Shown one piece after another: positions 1 to 12,394 of a stretch of 64,000 nt of DNA (position 1 is its first letter; every line of letters begins with the position of its first letter). This stretch comes from Epiperipatus broadwayi. Lineage: Eukaryota > Onychophora > Udeonychophora > Euonychophora > Peripatidae. Made by a program: the position numbers and the translations under genes. Below the pieces are notes generated by a model that ran no database searches, was not told the DNA's origin, and saw nothing but the letters and a program-made list of their open reading frames with translations. The stretch lies in assembly GCA_028023455.1 (NCBI GenBank), contig JAQFVV010000031.1:3538001-3602000 (forward strand), given 5' to 3'.

Positions 1-531
1 ACCAAGCCTTTTTTGATCTTAAGAAGTTTTAAAGGTTAGCCGATCTGATTTCAAACTCCATAGAAGACAAATTCATACCATGAAACACATTTTCATTCTG
101 GTTTATAATTGTGGTACTACTAAACATACCTTAATTTTTTTTAAAAGTTCTCTCTGGATAGTAGTAAAAATCCATTTGTGATATCATTTGTGCTCATTAT
201 CTTAGTTTGTCATTTCCTTTAATTGCTTTCAGTATGTATGAGAATAGATAATGTGTTCAATAGATCAATGTAACAAAATCTAATAAGCCCATTCAGTAAA
301 ACAATACTTACATTACTACTATTACTGCCATAAAATATAAAAATTATTGCTACAATTGCAAGACAACTGATATAAATATGCTGCAATTATACATATATAT
401 TAAACAAATTATTCTGGAATAAACTGTACAATATTCAAGATAATTATATAAAAATAATAAAAGCTGTAGCCATCTTACAGCAATGTATACCACCCTGAAT
501 AGCATTTAACAATTAAAATTAAATATATATA
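1..531. other. AT-rich non-coding sequence
   Basis: I see no gene here. The stretch is A+T-rich with short TA runs. A short string near 487-515 (containing ACCACCCTGAATAGCATT) recurs almost unchanged near 38678-38702, so it may be a fragment of a dispersed repeat. Confidence 0.5.
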
Positions 532-1984
532 CAGAAAGGAAAAACTTTAGGTAATGATGGAATTATAATTGATATATCAAAAAAAGCAGGTGAAGAAATA
601 AATTTTTTTTTAGCAAAGTTATATACCAAATGTCTAAATGATAAAGATGTACCAGATGATTGGAAGAATGCAGTATTAATAATAATATTTTAAAAAGGTG
701 ATAAAGAAAATATTAGAAATTACAGACCTATCAGCCTTTTATTAGTTTTATACAAAAATTTTACCAAGATAATTACAACTCGTCTACAGAGAACATTGAA
801 TTTCTACCAACCAAGAGAACAAGTTGGATTTAAAAGTGGTTTTAGTACAGCAGATCATATCCAGGTATTGAGAGAAGTTATAGAAAGGACAAATGAATAT
901 GAGTTGCCATTATGTTTTGGATTTGTAAATTATGAAAAGGCATTTGAATCTATAAACTTTTCGTCCATGATTATAGCATTAGATCATCAAGATATAAATC
1001 CAGGATATTGTCATATTTTGAAGAATATTTATAAAAATGCAATAGCAACAATTAGATTACATAATGATACTAGGAAAGTCAACACTGAGATGGGTGTAAG
1101 ACAGGATGACTCCATATCTCCAAAACTTTTTACAGCAGTGCTGCAAGAAGTATTTTGTGGATTAAAATGGGAAGCTAAAGGAATGAAAGTAAATGGAGAT
1201 TATTTAAGTCATTTAGATTTTGCAGATGATGTAGTTGTTTTTGCACATAATGTTTGAGCTGCAGGAAATGTTGCAGGATTATCAGATGAAAGTAGAAAAG
1301 TAGGACTAAAGACAAATGTTAAAAATACTAAAGTAATGTTCAATGGATTTTCTCAAAATATAAAAAATAAAGATTGATTATCATGAGTTAGAAGAAATTA
1401 ACAGTTACAAATACCTTGGTCAGATTATTAATACAGATGGAAATATAATGGATGAAATTAATCATAGAATTAAACTTGGTTGGAGTGCTTTTGGTAGAAA
1501 TAACTTGATTCTAAAAGAAAATATGTCTCTGTGTTTGAAAAAGAAGGTTTTTAATAAATGTGTTTTACCAATTCTTACTTGTGGATTTAAGACTTGGATA
1601 CTTAATAAAAGAGCAATACAAAAACTTCATACCACTCAAAAAAGTATGGAGAGATGCATGTTAGGAGTAAAAAGAAGAGATTGAAAATGCAATATATGGA
1701 TAAGAGAACAAACAGGTGTTACTTATCTCACTGAAAAAATTAAAAGACTGAAGTGGAGTTGGGTTGGACATATTTTTAAAAGAGATGGTAATAGATGGAC
1801 AATTGAAATCTTAAACTGGATTCCAAGAAATTTTAAAAGGCCCAGAAAGAGACCACATGAGAGATGGCTGGATGAAATAAGAAGGTGTGCAGGGGTGATG
1901 TGGAGAAGAGAAACTAAAGATTGGAGAAGATGGATTGAACTTGGAGAGACCTTCATCCTGCAATGGATTGATAATGGTTGATGA

Positions 1985-1990
<6 letters not shown>
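532..1990 (+). pseudogene. RTE-like LINE reverse transcriptase, broken copy
   Basis: This is a decayed non-LTR retrotransposon. It reads as a reverse transcriptase from a GKTLGNDGI block near 535 (compare GKAPGPDGI in intact copies), through a YRPISLL-type block near 722, an ORF at 796-1257, and the catalytic-site region LDFADDVVVFA near 1216-1245. A second ORF (1448-1684) and its continuation to about 1980 carry the C-terminal region (NKCVLPILTCG, RPRKRPHERWLDEIRR, ending near ILQWIDNG). In-frame stops near 692, 1257 and 1682, and frame changes between 1257 and 1448, show that it is dead. The 5' half with the endonuclease is absent. The copy ends in ATGATGAT followed by (TA)n, which fits the short-repeat tails of RTE elements. 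The closest relative in the window is the copy at 17048-17610. Clade assignment to RTE rests on motif and tail style only. Confidence 0.85.

Positions 1991-2051
<61 letters not shown>
1985..2051. repeat. (TA)n microsatellite at LINE 3' end
   Basis: About 65 bases of almost pure TA dinucleotide, with one GATA interruption, directly follow the ATGATG tail of the upstream LINE. It probably grew from the LINE tail. Confidence 0.9.
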
Positions 2052-2053
<2 letters not shown>

Positions 2054-2948
2054 TTAAAGTCATGCACATATATATTACAATGCAATGAGTCAGCTTTATA
2101 TGGATCAAGATATATTTTCCTTTGCTATCAATTATATCATAACCCAGTTGCTAAAAAAGATCTGAGTATAGTATGGTAGAATGATTCTAAATTCCATAAA
2201 ATTGATACTGATCTAAATACTACAATTGATAACTCTAATCATAAGATCAAATTAAGCTCATACCTAAAATAAATAATCAAATAATTTGTAATATCAAATA
2301 GATTTTATAATATCTCTCAAACTAGGGTGGGTGTGGCAAATGTACCCTCCCTCATAAAAAAGAATGCAGTCTTGGATGGCTGATCATGAAGATATATAGT
2401 AAACTGCTTCAAGATCAAATCCCACAACATTTTCCTTGAATGAAGTATAATATCTTCATATTTGATTCAAAACTATAAACTCATTTCTTTCCTTAATAAA
2501 TGCAATCAAATAATCTTAATAATAGGAACATTTAAACGTATATGTTAATCATATGGTGCCAATTAAATTCTATTTATAAAATACAAGTAATAGTCATTAT
2601 GCTATTTCTATTCATGAGCCACCAAGTAATATTATACAAATGATGATGATCATAGACTTTCTCCCACTAATAATCTACTATTGATTCATGCAATGAGTAA
2701 GCAATATTAGGTAATGTCACGTGTAAAATACATTTGGATCATGGCATTTTAGAAAGCTCTTTTGTAACACAAGCACATATTAAAAAATACTAGGCTCACA
2801 TATATTTTCAAAAGGAAATTCTTTTAACAGACAATTAATTCAAATATTTAAGAAAAATAATAAATGTATCTTTCTTATTGCATTGCCAAATCAGTATATT
2901 AAATCCATATAATATTAAATCATTTATTTGGAATTATAAATAGAAATT

Positions 2949-2981
2949 CTGAAGAAGATTGTGGGGGCAATCGAAACTGTC
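2949..2981 (+). ncRNA. Hammerhead-like motif, isolated and degenerate
   Basis: The order is CTGAAGA (2949-2955), one extra A, a 5-bp hairpin GATTG/CAATC (957-961 with 968-972) with a G-rich loop, GAAA (2973-2976), then CTGTC. The CUGANGA and GAAA core boxes of a hammerhead are present. No convincing stem I can be drawn, and stem III would have a one-base loop. I read it as a relic of a PLE-type hammerhead rather than a working ribozyme. Confidence 0.45.
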
Positions 2982-2984
2982 ATA

Positions 2985-4845
2985 GGGGGTTATAATAAAA
3001 GCATTATAAAACAATAATAAAGAGCTTAGATCATTTAATATTAAAAATAATAAATAATACAAAAGTGATAAAAATAATTTTGTAAGTGCAATTTCCAGGA
3101 ATAGTGTTTACACAATAATATTATTCATAATTTAAATAACAAAATTAGCGATAATAATAATTATAATCAGGTACAAAATATTTTATTCCTTTCTAGGCAC
3201 AAATAAATAAATAAAAAGTACATGATTTGTGCATATATATGAGTTATAAATTAAAAGAGATATTAATTAATATTAAAATCTCATATATACATACTACTCT
3301 AATATTCTATTTATGCAGGCAATCTTACCTTTTATTAAAAAAATAAAATCTATACATATAATGAAAAAATATATCTAATATTTTCCTCATCCACTGCATT
3401 ATTATTTTATAATAATGTAAATATAAATACAATTACTTTACAAAATGATAGACAAAAATATTAAATTATTCTTTCTGGTATAGATAATGCTACTGTTTTG
3501 GGGGTCCTTTAATTAGTTATTATCTTCTTAAAAGTCTCCATTAAACTGAAAGATTTGTTATATAAATAGCTGTCATAGAATACCCATTTAAGTAAGTTTA
3601 TTTTATATTTTCATTGCTGTGATTAATATCGAAATGTTATTTAAATATTTCACTGGAAACTCATTTACATTATTACTATTTTTATTCCTAATATATTTCA
3701 ATGTAAGTTTCACTGATTTGTATTACTTTTACTTTATTGAAGTAGGTTGGATATCATATTTTGATATTGAGAAACAATATGTTTTGCTTTTTAGATAAAT
3801 CCAGAAATCAGTTATATGAATTTTATTAGCATTTTTCCTTTTCTGCAGTTTACAATTTAATTATGCACTTATATGCTATATAGAGAGAATTTCTTCTATG
3901 TTTGTTAGAGAGGTATTTGTTTCATATAAGGTTTTTTTAGGAAATTTCTTTCTAGAATGATAAAAAAAAAATTATTCTTTCATAGAGAATAAAATTACTT
4001 TTAATTAATACTTCATTTTAATTATTAATAGTACTATTAGTGAAATGATATGCTTTAACAAGTTTCAAAAAAGATTTTAAAATAAATTATAATTTAACAA
4101 ATCAATGTTTTAATAAGTATCCATTCTTTTTTCTTCTGAAAATTTCCAAATAATAACTGGAGAAGTAAAATAATATATTTTATACATGGATATAAAAAAG
4201 AAATGATTCATAAAATCAAAGAAAATTTATAATAAAAAGTATGTTGAGACTGTACATACATTAAAGTAAATTACTACTTCAAAATTGTTTTCTTTGTAAA
4301 TAATCCTATTTCAGATATCTTTCATTTTATTACAAAGTAAGAATGCATATCTTTCTTTTCCTTTCAGAACAATTCCAATATTTTAGCCAGTCACAATTCT
4401 TGATTATTCAGTTAATTAAATGTGCAGCTATTTTAGCTTGATTTGTGTGTGTGTGTGATATTTTACAAGGAAAAAATGTTTACAATAAAAAAATTAAATA
4501 TTTTTTATAATAACTGATTTTTACATAAGTAGTGAAAATCTTATAAATGATAAAATTAACATTATTTTATTTTAGAGAATTGAAAAATAATTGAAGAATT
4601 TATAAATAATATAATAGGAGTATGCTTAGATGTATAACCTGCCAACTTCTATATAGGATACCCATAGCCTCAAAAAATGTGATCACAAATCAAGAAATTA
4701 ATATAAATAATTATTAGTCTTTCATCAATTAATTATTATTCAGTTATTATAAAGTACATGCATGTATAGGAGTTTCTTGGATGTATTTATATTCTTTAGT
4801 AAACAGACTATCAACTTAATAGGAATGCACTCTGTAATAATTTAT
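2985..4845. other. AT-rich non-coding sequence
   Basis: I find no coding frame or recognisable element. The stretch holds poly-A and poly-T runs and a short (GT)n tract near 4444-4457. Confidence 0.5.
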
Positions 4846-4849
4846 ATAT

Positions 4850-4977
4850 ATATATTTAATGTATAATATTAAATCGTTTTAACTTTTTTTTTTTCATATG
4901 TCAAAGCATCGGTGGGACACGAATATATGCATATGAAAAAAAAAACAAGTTAAAAGATTTAATATTATACATATATT
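4850..4977. repeat. Foldback around a SINE-end fragment
   Basis: Two arms of about 50 bases (roughly 4850-4903 and 4927-4977) are near-perfect reverse complements. The pairing includes TATAATATTAAATC against GATTTAATATTATA and CATATG against CATATG. The loop contains CAAAGCATCGGTGGGACACG, which resembles the 3' end of the tRNA-derived SINEs at 37840 and 42285 on the minus strand. It is probably a truncated SINE trapped in an inverted duplication. Confidence 0.7.
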
Positions 4978-6640
4978 GTACAGGACCATACTTCTCTGTG
5001 GATTTTTACTCCTAATCTTACACCGAGCATGAAGTGATCAAGATTTAACAGGAAAAGAAATGGATACCAATTTAGCCGATTATCTGTACTCATATATATT
5101 GGTACTTCCAGATAAACTGCTGGAAAGAGTGAATTGACAGGACTCTGCCAGTTAAATACCCCTTTAGTTGATATTCTACTCAAATGCCTAAATATTTAGG
5201 ATCTATAATAAGTACACATCTTTGAAAAGTCTATTTACAAATAGCTTTTGTGCACCACTCCTAGAAAGGAATAAAAAATGAATTTTCCCCATCCTAGAAG
5301 GATGTGCAACACCATATGTTTCATTGAGCATAAGAATAAGATTTAACACCCTAGTAGAGCGATATCTCATGTGGCAAGCTCAGTACTCTACATCTAGGGT
5401 CTTCAATGGGTAAGTTAAATGGTGATTATTGGTATGTGATTGATAAGGAAAGAGTACATTTTATCAAATAAATAATAATACGAAAACGAAACAAGTTTAA
5501 TATTATGATTAAATATTTATTTAATCCCAAATACCCTCCACCATTTCATACTTAAAATGATATAAAAATAAATAAATGAAGTATTATCACAACCCAGATA
5601 TATATTTGATTGCTTTTAAATAGATAAATATATAAATACAATTTAAAAGAATACGAAAATAGATAAACCCCTAAAGCTATTTACAATACAATGTTTCATA
5701 AAGAATGGAAGTGGTCTGAGCTTTTTACCCTGTAGAAATAAGTTATACTTTGTGTGATTTGATGTACAGATATTTTCAGGTAAGAGATTTTCGGTCATAC
5801 AGGCATACACTTTTACTCAGGACTTTAAAAACATTTTTTATTGATAGTAAATATAATAAAGAAAACACCAACTTTGCATACGTATATTTGCACTATGAAA
5901 TATTTCACTAATTTCATATTTTTCAACATGTCAATAAGGTTGTCATTAGTTCAGATACCATATAGTACTCAACATGAGGTATTGTATCTATTTGCCTTTT
6001 ACGATAAATTCTTATACATGTATATACGTGCAGCACAATTATACACTTGTTATTATTCTAAATATAAAGTTATCAGTGGACTTGCTTACGGGGAATTTAC
6101 AATGAATAAACCTCTTTTGCACTCATCATAAGGTACTGCAGTGACAAAAAAATAACTTCAAAAAGAATATATAGATACATTTTTAGATACTCAACATGAG
6201 GTATCGGATTTACTGAATATTACAAGCGTATGTGCGCATATTTACACATGTATATTTATGTATGACAAATTTCAGGAGTAACAACAAGAGGAAAAACAAA
6301 TAGCAACAAAAAAGAATCTAATTGTAACCTTTGTTGAAAATACTAGAATTTGAAATAGAAAAATGAATTAAAAGATCTAAGTAAAAGCTTTATCATTATG
6401 CCCATAATAGCTGTATACTCAATATATATATATATGCGAGAGACAACTCTCTCTCTCTCTCTCTCTCTCTTTTTAAATGATTAATAATAATAATAAAAAA
6501 TAATAAAAAGAAATTATTTCACACTTAGCTGCTTACTATATATATACAATTTTAATGCACAAATCAGCGCATAACAGCAGAGCTTTTTCAAATTAAATCA
6601 CAATTTATTATAAACTTAGTATAAATTATAATACATAATA
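4978..6640. other. Non-coding, with a (TC)n microsatellite
   Basis: No supported gene. Two short ORFs here (4965-5183 minus and 5841-6131 plus) have no recognisable motif and A+T-driven composition. A (TC)n microsatellite runs about 6447-6471, followed by ATA/ATT-rich sequence. Confidence 0.5.
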
Positions 6641-6645
6641 AATAA

Positions 6646-7580
6646 TGCCCGAGCGCTTTCAAGAGAACTTAGCTCTCATAATCATGGGTAACAAAGAGTA
6701 AGCGTAAAAAGGTTGCTATGTGTAAATATATGCAGATATATGTAAATTAATTGAACTATATGCGTAAATCTAATTAACCCATTTCTTAGAAATTTTATAA
6801 CACGTATCTTTCCTATTCATAACCTTATCATCCATGGCAATAAAACATGCCTCCTTCACCTTTCTCTTAACATCATTTCTTTCCCTACAAACTATTCTTG
6901 GATTTTCAGGTTCACATGAATGACCAGTTAATTTCTGATGCATTGCGAATATTGAGGTGTAAGCTGGGTCTGCTTGGGCCTTTCTGTAAGAATATCTGTG
7001 CTGGGACAATCTTGTTGAGAGAGTTGCTTTCGTTTCTCCATAGTATGATGCCATGCAGTTATTTTCTGGGCATGAGATATTATAGACAGCCTGAGAAATG
7101 TTGTTGGGTGTTACAATATCTTTTGCATTGTTGATGATTCTATTGGTATTAGGGGGTGTGTGAAAACATAGTTGAAATTCTCTATTAAACACTGAGTAAA
7201 GTTTTCTATGGGCGTTTGCAAAGTATGGCAACAATATTCTATTTTTCTGCTGCTTAATTGCATTGTTATTTAATTTACTGTAAAATTGTCTAATTTTCCC
7301 ATCAATACTATTTTGTTTGAAACCGATATTTAATAAATCGTTTCTATATAAAATCAAATTTGCCCTTTTGTCTGCTTCAAATCTGCAAAGGTGCTCATTC
7401 CTATGTAAGAAAGACAACAATCCTGCGAATTTATGAATAGGTGGTGTGTTCGAAAGGGGTTGTATATGGCCTCTTTTTTGGAAATATCAGAATGAATTAA
7501 TTCAATAATAAAACATTTTAAAAAGAAACTTATGTAGGCGTTTTCATCTTCTCCGGACTGGATTTGAGTGGGTTTCAATT
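6646..7580 (-). pseudogene. Penelope-like element C-terminus (GIY-YIG)
   Basis: On the minus strand an ORF (7420-6770) ends in a GIY-YIG endonuclease domain: VYNISCPENN, then SYYGETKATLSTRLSQHR, then a basic end with KRKVKEACFIAMDD and NRKDTCYKISKKWVN before the stop at 6770-6772. A preceding frame (7578-7354) carries the end of the reverse-transcriptase half, so at least one frameshift separates the two. This RT plus C-terminal GIY-YIG order is diagnostic of Penelope-like retroelements. Most of the RT is missing. About 80 bases past the stop lies an AGCGCTTTC motif (around 6650-6658) shared with the copy at 36592-36870, marking a common 3' untranslated region. Confidence 0.85.
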
Positions 7581-8750
7581 CAACTAGCTGTATGGTGAGG
7601 ATTTCATCTCATTCAGACATAGGCAAGGCAGCTTTTGTCATCATCATGGCCGGCTGGAACTGGAGTGATCATATCTTGGTGATTGGGACAGAGAAAGGGC
7701 AGGTGGACAGGCTGGTTTTTTACCCCATAGTTATTTTACTGGAACCTCTAGTAGATTGCTTCATATCTTCTTTATATATATATATATATATTATAATAAT
7801 TAGGATTATTATTCAATTTTCATCTGCTGTCTCGAATGGTTACTCGAATCCACAAAAAAACAAGAGTTCTTAAAAGAACTGTATAATGGATTTGTTCTTA
7901 AGAATATCACTAATAATCTAGTCCATAAATTAATCTCTAAGTAACTGGATGATTGGAGAATTCTGGAGCCAAAGTAGTGAATGACTTGTCCAGAATGACT
8001 GCCAAAGAAAGAATCAATCCCACAGCACTGACTAAAACTTATCAACCCTATTCATACAGAACCAATTCAGGTACCCCCCCCCCCCCGAGAAGTATGAATC
8101 AGCCAATCCTTTTAATTTACCTTATCACTTAGATTATAACATTTCTTATGATTTTTCTGATTAATTTCTACATTTTAGGGTTTGATATGTTTGGTTTCCA
8201 TCTTGAATACCCAGACCACTTGATTACAGCTATTATTATTCAAAAGAATTTTATTTTATCTGCAAAAAAAAAAAAGATAACAGTTTAATTATAGCATTGA
8301 TTATCAAACATTTTGCTTTTGGTCAGATTTTTGCCAAAGCAATTAACATTCTTTGCTTACAGAATAAAATTAGTTTTTTAAAGAAGTAATTAATAAAAAT
8401 ATACAAGTATGTTGGAACAATTACTTTAATTTTTTTTTTTTTTTTTTAGGAATATGTTTCAGCAACATGATCTTTTTTTGGTCAACAAAGTTTGCTTTTC
8501 TCTATTTGAGTTTTTCATAGAAAAGCAAAATACATAAAATGATATATCATAAAAAATATACAAAAAAGAAAAAGAAAAAAAATACATGAGTTTATTATAT
8601 GTGTACAATATTTCAAATTTGTGTGTGTGGGTATTCTGAAGCTCAGACCCAACTTCCATTATTAATATAGCACATTTATATATTCGTTGTGCTTAATTAT
8701 ACAATTTTACATTACAGCAGACTTTGTGTAAGGCCATTTGATAATGCCTG
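7581..8750. other. Non-coding, homopolymer-rich
   Basis: No supported gene. Visible features are a TA run near 7773-7792, a poly-C tract of about 14 near 8072-8085, and poly-A/T tracts near 8263 and 8430-8447. The 7600-7740 segment is less A+T-rich and may be more of the upstream PLE, but I cannot confirm this. Confidence 0.4.
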
Positions 8751-8754
8751 GCAT

Positions 8755-8925
8755 ATATATATGAATAAACTCTTAACAAGTTTTTCTGAATATCCCTATC
8801 CCCAGACCAGTTTCTAGCTGTTGGCTGTCATCAATGAGGTATTAATCATGCTCATTATATAACATTTATAGTACAAGCTTATTAAATTAAGTCTCATGAT
8901 GTATGACTTGATTTCCTTGCATATA
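8755..8925 (-). mobile_element. Family B hammerhead repeat, single copy
   Basis: This segment matches the left-arm/right-arm units at 49660-49860 and 49985-50460. It shares CTCTTAACAAG, the hammerhead block, then AACATTT, ATTAAATTA and TGACTTGATTT. It is followed directly by a pair of TA hairpins. It appears to be a single-orientation copy of the non-autonomous element described in the findings. Confidence 0.65.
8798..8839 (-). ncRNA. Hammerhead ribozyme-like, family B, mutated core
   Basis: On the minus strand: CCTCA (stem I), TTGATGA (C3 changed to U), stem II AGC/GCT, GAAA, CTGGTC with a GUC cleavage triplet, then TGGGG (stem I). CCUCA pairs with UGGGG over 5 bp including one G-U. Loss of C3, an invariant core base, predicts no cleavage. 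Confidence 0.65.
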
Positions 8926-9017
8926 TATATATATATATATATGCAAGGAAATCAATATCTATATGCTATATATATAGTTTGCTATATATATATATATATA
9001 TATATATATAGCAAACT
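8910..9017. repeat. Two adjacent perfect TA-cored hairpins
   Basis: The first hairpin is GATTTCCTTGC, an (AT)n core, then GCAAGGAAATC (about 8910-8955). The second is GTTTGCTATATA, a (TA)n core, then TATATAGCAAAC (about 8976-9017). Both have perfect unique-sequence flanks. The left arm of the first continues the TGACTTGATTTCC end of the hammerhead repeat. Confidence 0.85.
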
Positions 9018-9834
9018 AGAGATTAAATCAACTATTAATAATAGTCACATTGAGATTGATCTCAATTGTTTCACATATATTTAGTACTGCATTGCTTAAC
9101 ATTATGTATACTGACATTAAAGTTAAGATTTTTAAAATTAAATGTCAAAATTAAAGTAAGCTGTGAGAAACACTGTGTAGAAGACTTCATTAATGAAAAC
9201 AATTTCTCACAGTGAGAATAAAATGGATCACAAGTTTTTTTTAAAAATACCTATAATTTTCAGATAGTAAAAAAAAAATCTTCAAATAAGTTTTATTCAT
9301 TTTTTTTAAAGTAAAAGAAATAAACAGTTTAAACAAAAATAATAAATATCCAATCTATTCAGCCATCATTGGCAATAATTTCACTATATTATTTGGCTAA
9401 CCAGTTTGTTTACAACTTTGTTCATTTATGATTTATCATATTCCTGATAACAAAAAAACACAATGATTAAAAAGACTATAGACACATTTATTATTTTAGA
9501 AAATATTGAACAATTGCTTAAGACACATTAAGCCTACAGAGGATGAATGAGACTATATCAAAACTTCTGTGGAGAATTTATAGATGTATAGCATCTTGCA
9601 ATAATCTAATCAATTTTGTTCTAAACATGAAATGCTTTCATTACTGCATGACCAAGGAGAAGGTTAAAAATAAAAAAAGAATATCCTTTTATTTCTTATT
9701 AAACTGAAGATAAAAATTGGATACTGGAAGAAAGTAGTTTAGCTTTAGAGACAATCAATAGTAAGGGATAGTTTCTTAGCAACATCATTGCCAATATATA
9801 TATATATATAGTTATTCTGTGGAAATGGTCCTAC

Positions 9835-10045
9835 ACTTTCTTTAGAGCATAATAAATCTATTAAAATAATTAATCTAGCACAAATATAAAATAAAGAGTG
9901 TGGGGACAATCCTAGATAAAGATGATTTGAATTCCTTCTCTTGTAGCATTTATCATTTAAAAAAAGCTTGTTTAGAGCTATTAGCATGCTCTTTATTTGA
10001 CATATTTGTAAATGCAAGCTATATAAATCAGGTGATATATGACTT
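9835..10045 (+). mobile_element. Family B element lacking its hammerhead
   Basis: From about 9894 (AGAGTGTGGGGAC) to 10045 the sequence matches the segment 3' of the hammerhead in the 26.1-26.6 kb palindrome, including CTTGTAGCATTTATCA, GCTTGTTTAGAGCTATTAGC and GTAAATGCAAGCTATATAA. Similarity starts at about the position equivalent to the predicted hammerhead cleavage site. The bases just upstream (about 9860-9894) look like a degraded inverted copy of the element's far end, so this may be another collapsed foldback. Confidence 0.6.
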
Positions 10046-12390
10046 GAATATATATATATATATATATTGTAACAGATGCCTAGATGACTATCTTGAAGAA
10101 AGTCAATAGGCCATATTGCAACAACAATTATGACTAAACTTCAAGTATACAGAATGATGTCCTGCTGACCCAATTATAAATACTGATGAGCATACTAAGA
10201 AGCATCATTAGTTCTAAAAACTATTGCTGATAATAACTCCACAACAGTAATATTGCTTGTTCATCATATAGATATAACTTATGATGCCTGAGATGGTTAG
10301 AATATTTATTAATTCAGATTGGTTATACTATTGAAGGCCCATAATGGAGAATCTAGAATTCTAAGTTTGAACTTATACCCTTTAATAGACATTCCATTAG
10401 CCCCAAAGTATAGCTTGAGGCTCATGAAACTCATTTGCAATGTTGCATTACCCACTTGATGAAATGCATTAATGAAAAGCAATAAACACATGTAACAGTT
10501 TTATTCCAAGTAATAGTAAGAAATAAGGTATAGTCACATACTTTTAAACAGTGGTTGGTATAATGCTTAACAAGACATCTGTATTACTAAGTAATAATAA
10601 ATTACATTACCTGTTTTACTGATTAGATAAATACATACAAAAAAATATTTTTTTTTTTACCCCAGATCCCCAATCAAGTTTTGAATTACATATTTGAGTA
10701 ACGATAATAAAAATACATGTATCCAATTCCTCTATTAGGAATTAGATAATACATAAAAAAAGAAAAATATAAATATAAGCCTTATCTAGGCAAACAGATA
10801 TAATATTTAGAGTAGGTATATATAATAATGAAAATAATAACTTTTACTTTAGGTCTGTTGTTGTTTTTTTTTGCCAGCAAAAAGTAGTTATATAAAAATA
10901 AAAATCATTCTCACTGTGTAACAATTCTCGAGAGTATTTATTCCATTTTGTTAATGAAGTTATATGAGTTTTACTCTACTTACTATTCCTATACACTTTC
11001 TTGGCTGGATTGAAGATGAACAAAATAATTGTTCTTTTAAAAAGTTGTAGAGTTTACACAGTTGCAAAATATAGCATTCCTGCTCTTTTTTCCTATAAAT
11101 AATTAGTAGTAATTTTCCACTGATTGGTTAAGTGATTGATCCAAAAGTTTGTCACAGTTTGGTGGCAGACTTATCAGGCTTCAGTAGATCTTCTCTTCTT
11201 CTTTCTTGGGTGAAGCAAACATTGGTAAACACATAAAATAGAGACAGCATGGAACAATTATGTTTTCTTCTTCATACTAGGAAATTTTCCACTTAAACAC
11301 TGGATCACATTACTTTTTTCTTCATGGAGCATCAGCCAAGAGATGGACCACAAGAGCTTCTAATAATGCAAAATTTAATTTGCATATTTATGAAGTCATT
11401 GCATATTTAAATAGTAATGCAATATTTATAATATTCCTTTAATTTTTATATATAAATACACTGTCTGAGTATGGCATTCACAGTAAAAATTTCTAGTCAC
11501 TCTCTTTCAGCCAGCAACATGTATGTATTCTGATCTAAATTTACAGCCACAACTTTTTTTAAATCTTATTGAATGTTTTTTTTTTTTTTTGAAAAATAAT
11601 AGCTTCCATCCAAACTTTATCTAAATCCCATATCAATGTTTTCTACCTTATAATTGCCTGTTTTTGTAACACAGGAAAGAAAACAAATGATAATGATTCA
11701 TAACTGAAAACAAAAAAAGGAAAACAGAGAAAATAAGAAAAATACTATCCTTATTAGTAATAATACAAATTCATTTTAGAACATTATGTTTATATAAATG
11801 AAATTTAAATACTTGAGAATTCTACTGTGGAGTTAATAATTTTACATTATTATGAGTACACTGTGCTTCTTTTTTCTGTCCAATGATTAATTTTATAATT
11901 AGTTAACAATTTTTTTTTATTTTTTTTTATATACAGAAATATTTCTTTGAGATAAAATGCTAAGACACTCATATGCACAACTACTCAAACAAAACTTAAC
12001 CCTTTATCTACTGAGCATTTAGAATCAGTGAAAATGCCGTTACTTATTATTGTTACAGTTAATACTTGTACTTGATGCTTGTAGCTGACTATGCACTACT
12101 ACAATATATTAATATTAAGACTTTTACTAAATAGCTAACACATGGCATATAAGCATTCTCTTAAGATGCAGAATTTATTAAACAATATCATTAGTTTATA
12201 TTTAGTTAATGGTTGTAGCATACTCGACTTAATTATTTTTTGTATGTATCTATTATACTACACCTATGTAGAAGCTAAGCATCTTATAATTTGTAAATAT
12301 TTTATGTTTTTTATAGGTCAACGTGGGTGTGACAAGAATCTCAGCCTCAGGGTGGCCTTTGAGCATTCCATCATCAGATTTTCAATTGGA
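10046..12390. other. Non-coding or unrecognised sequence
   Basis: An (AT)n run lies at 10047-10067. A less A+T-rich block at about 11150-11370 gives short open stretches on the minus strand (for example EALVVHLLADAP) broken by stops. I could not assign it to a family. The rest is A+T-rich without visible structure. Confidence 0.4.
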
Positions 12391-12394
12391 TAGA

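Noticed and set aside
487-515. Short string shared with 38678-38702
   Set aside because: About 25 bases only. Too short to define an element.
1723-2085. 120-residue minus-strand ORF
   Set aside because: It is the antisense of the RTE-like LINE and a (TA)n run. The YIYIYI repeat comes from the microsatellite.
4965-5183. 72-residue minus-strand ORF
   Set aside because: No recognisable motif, no splice-site support and no repeat relatives seen; not strong enough to call.
11150-11370. Less A+T-rich block with minus-strand open pieces such as EALVVHLLADAP
   Set aside because: Stops interrupt it and no family is recognisable. It may be an old exon or transposon piece, but I could not support either.
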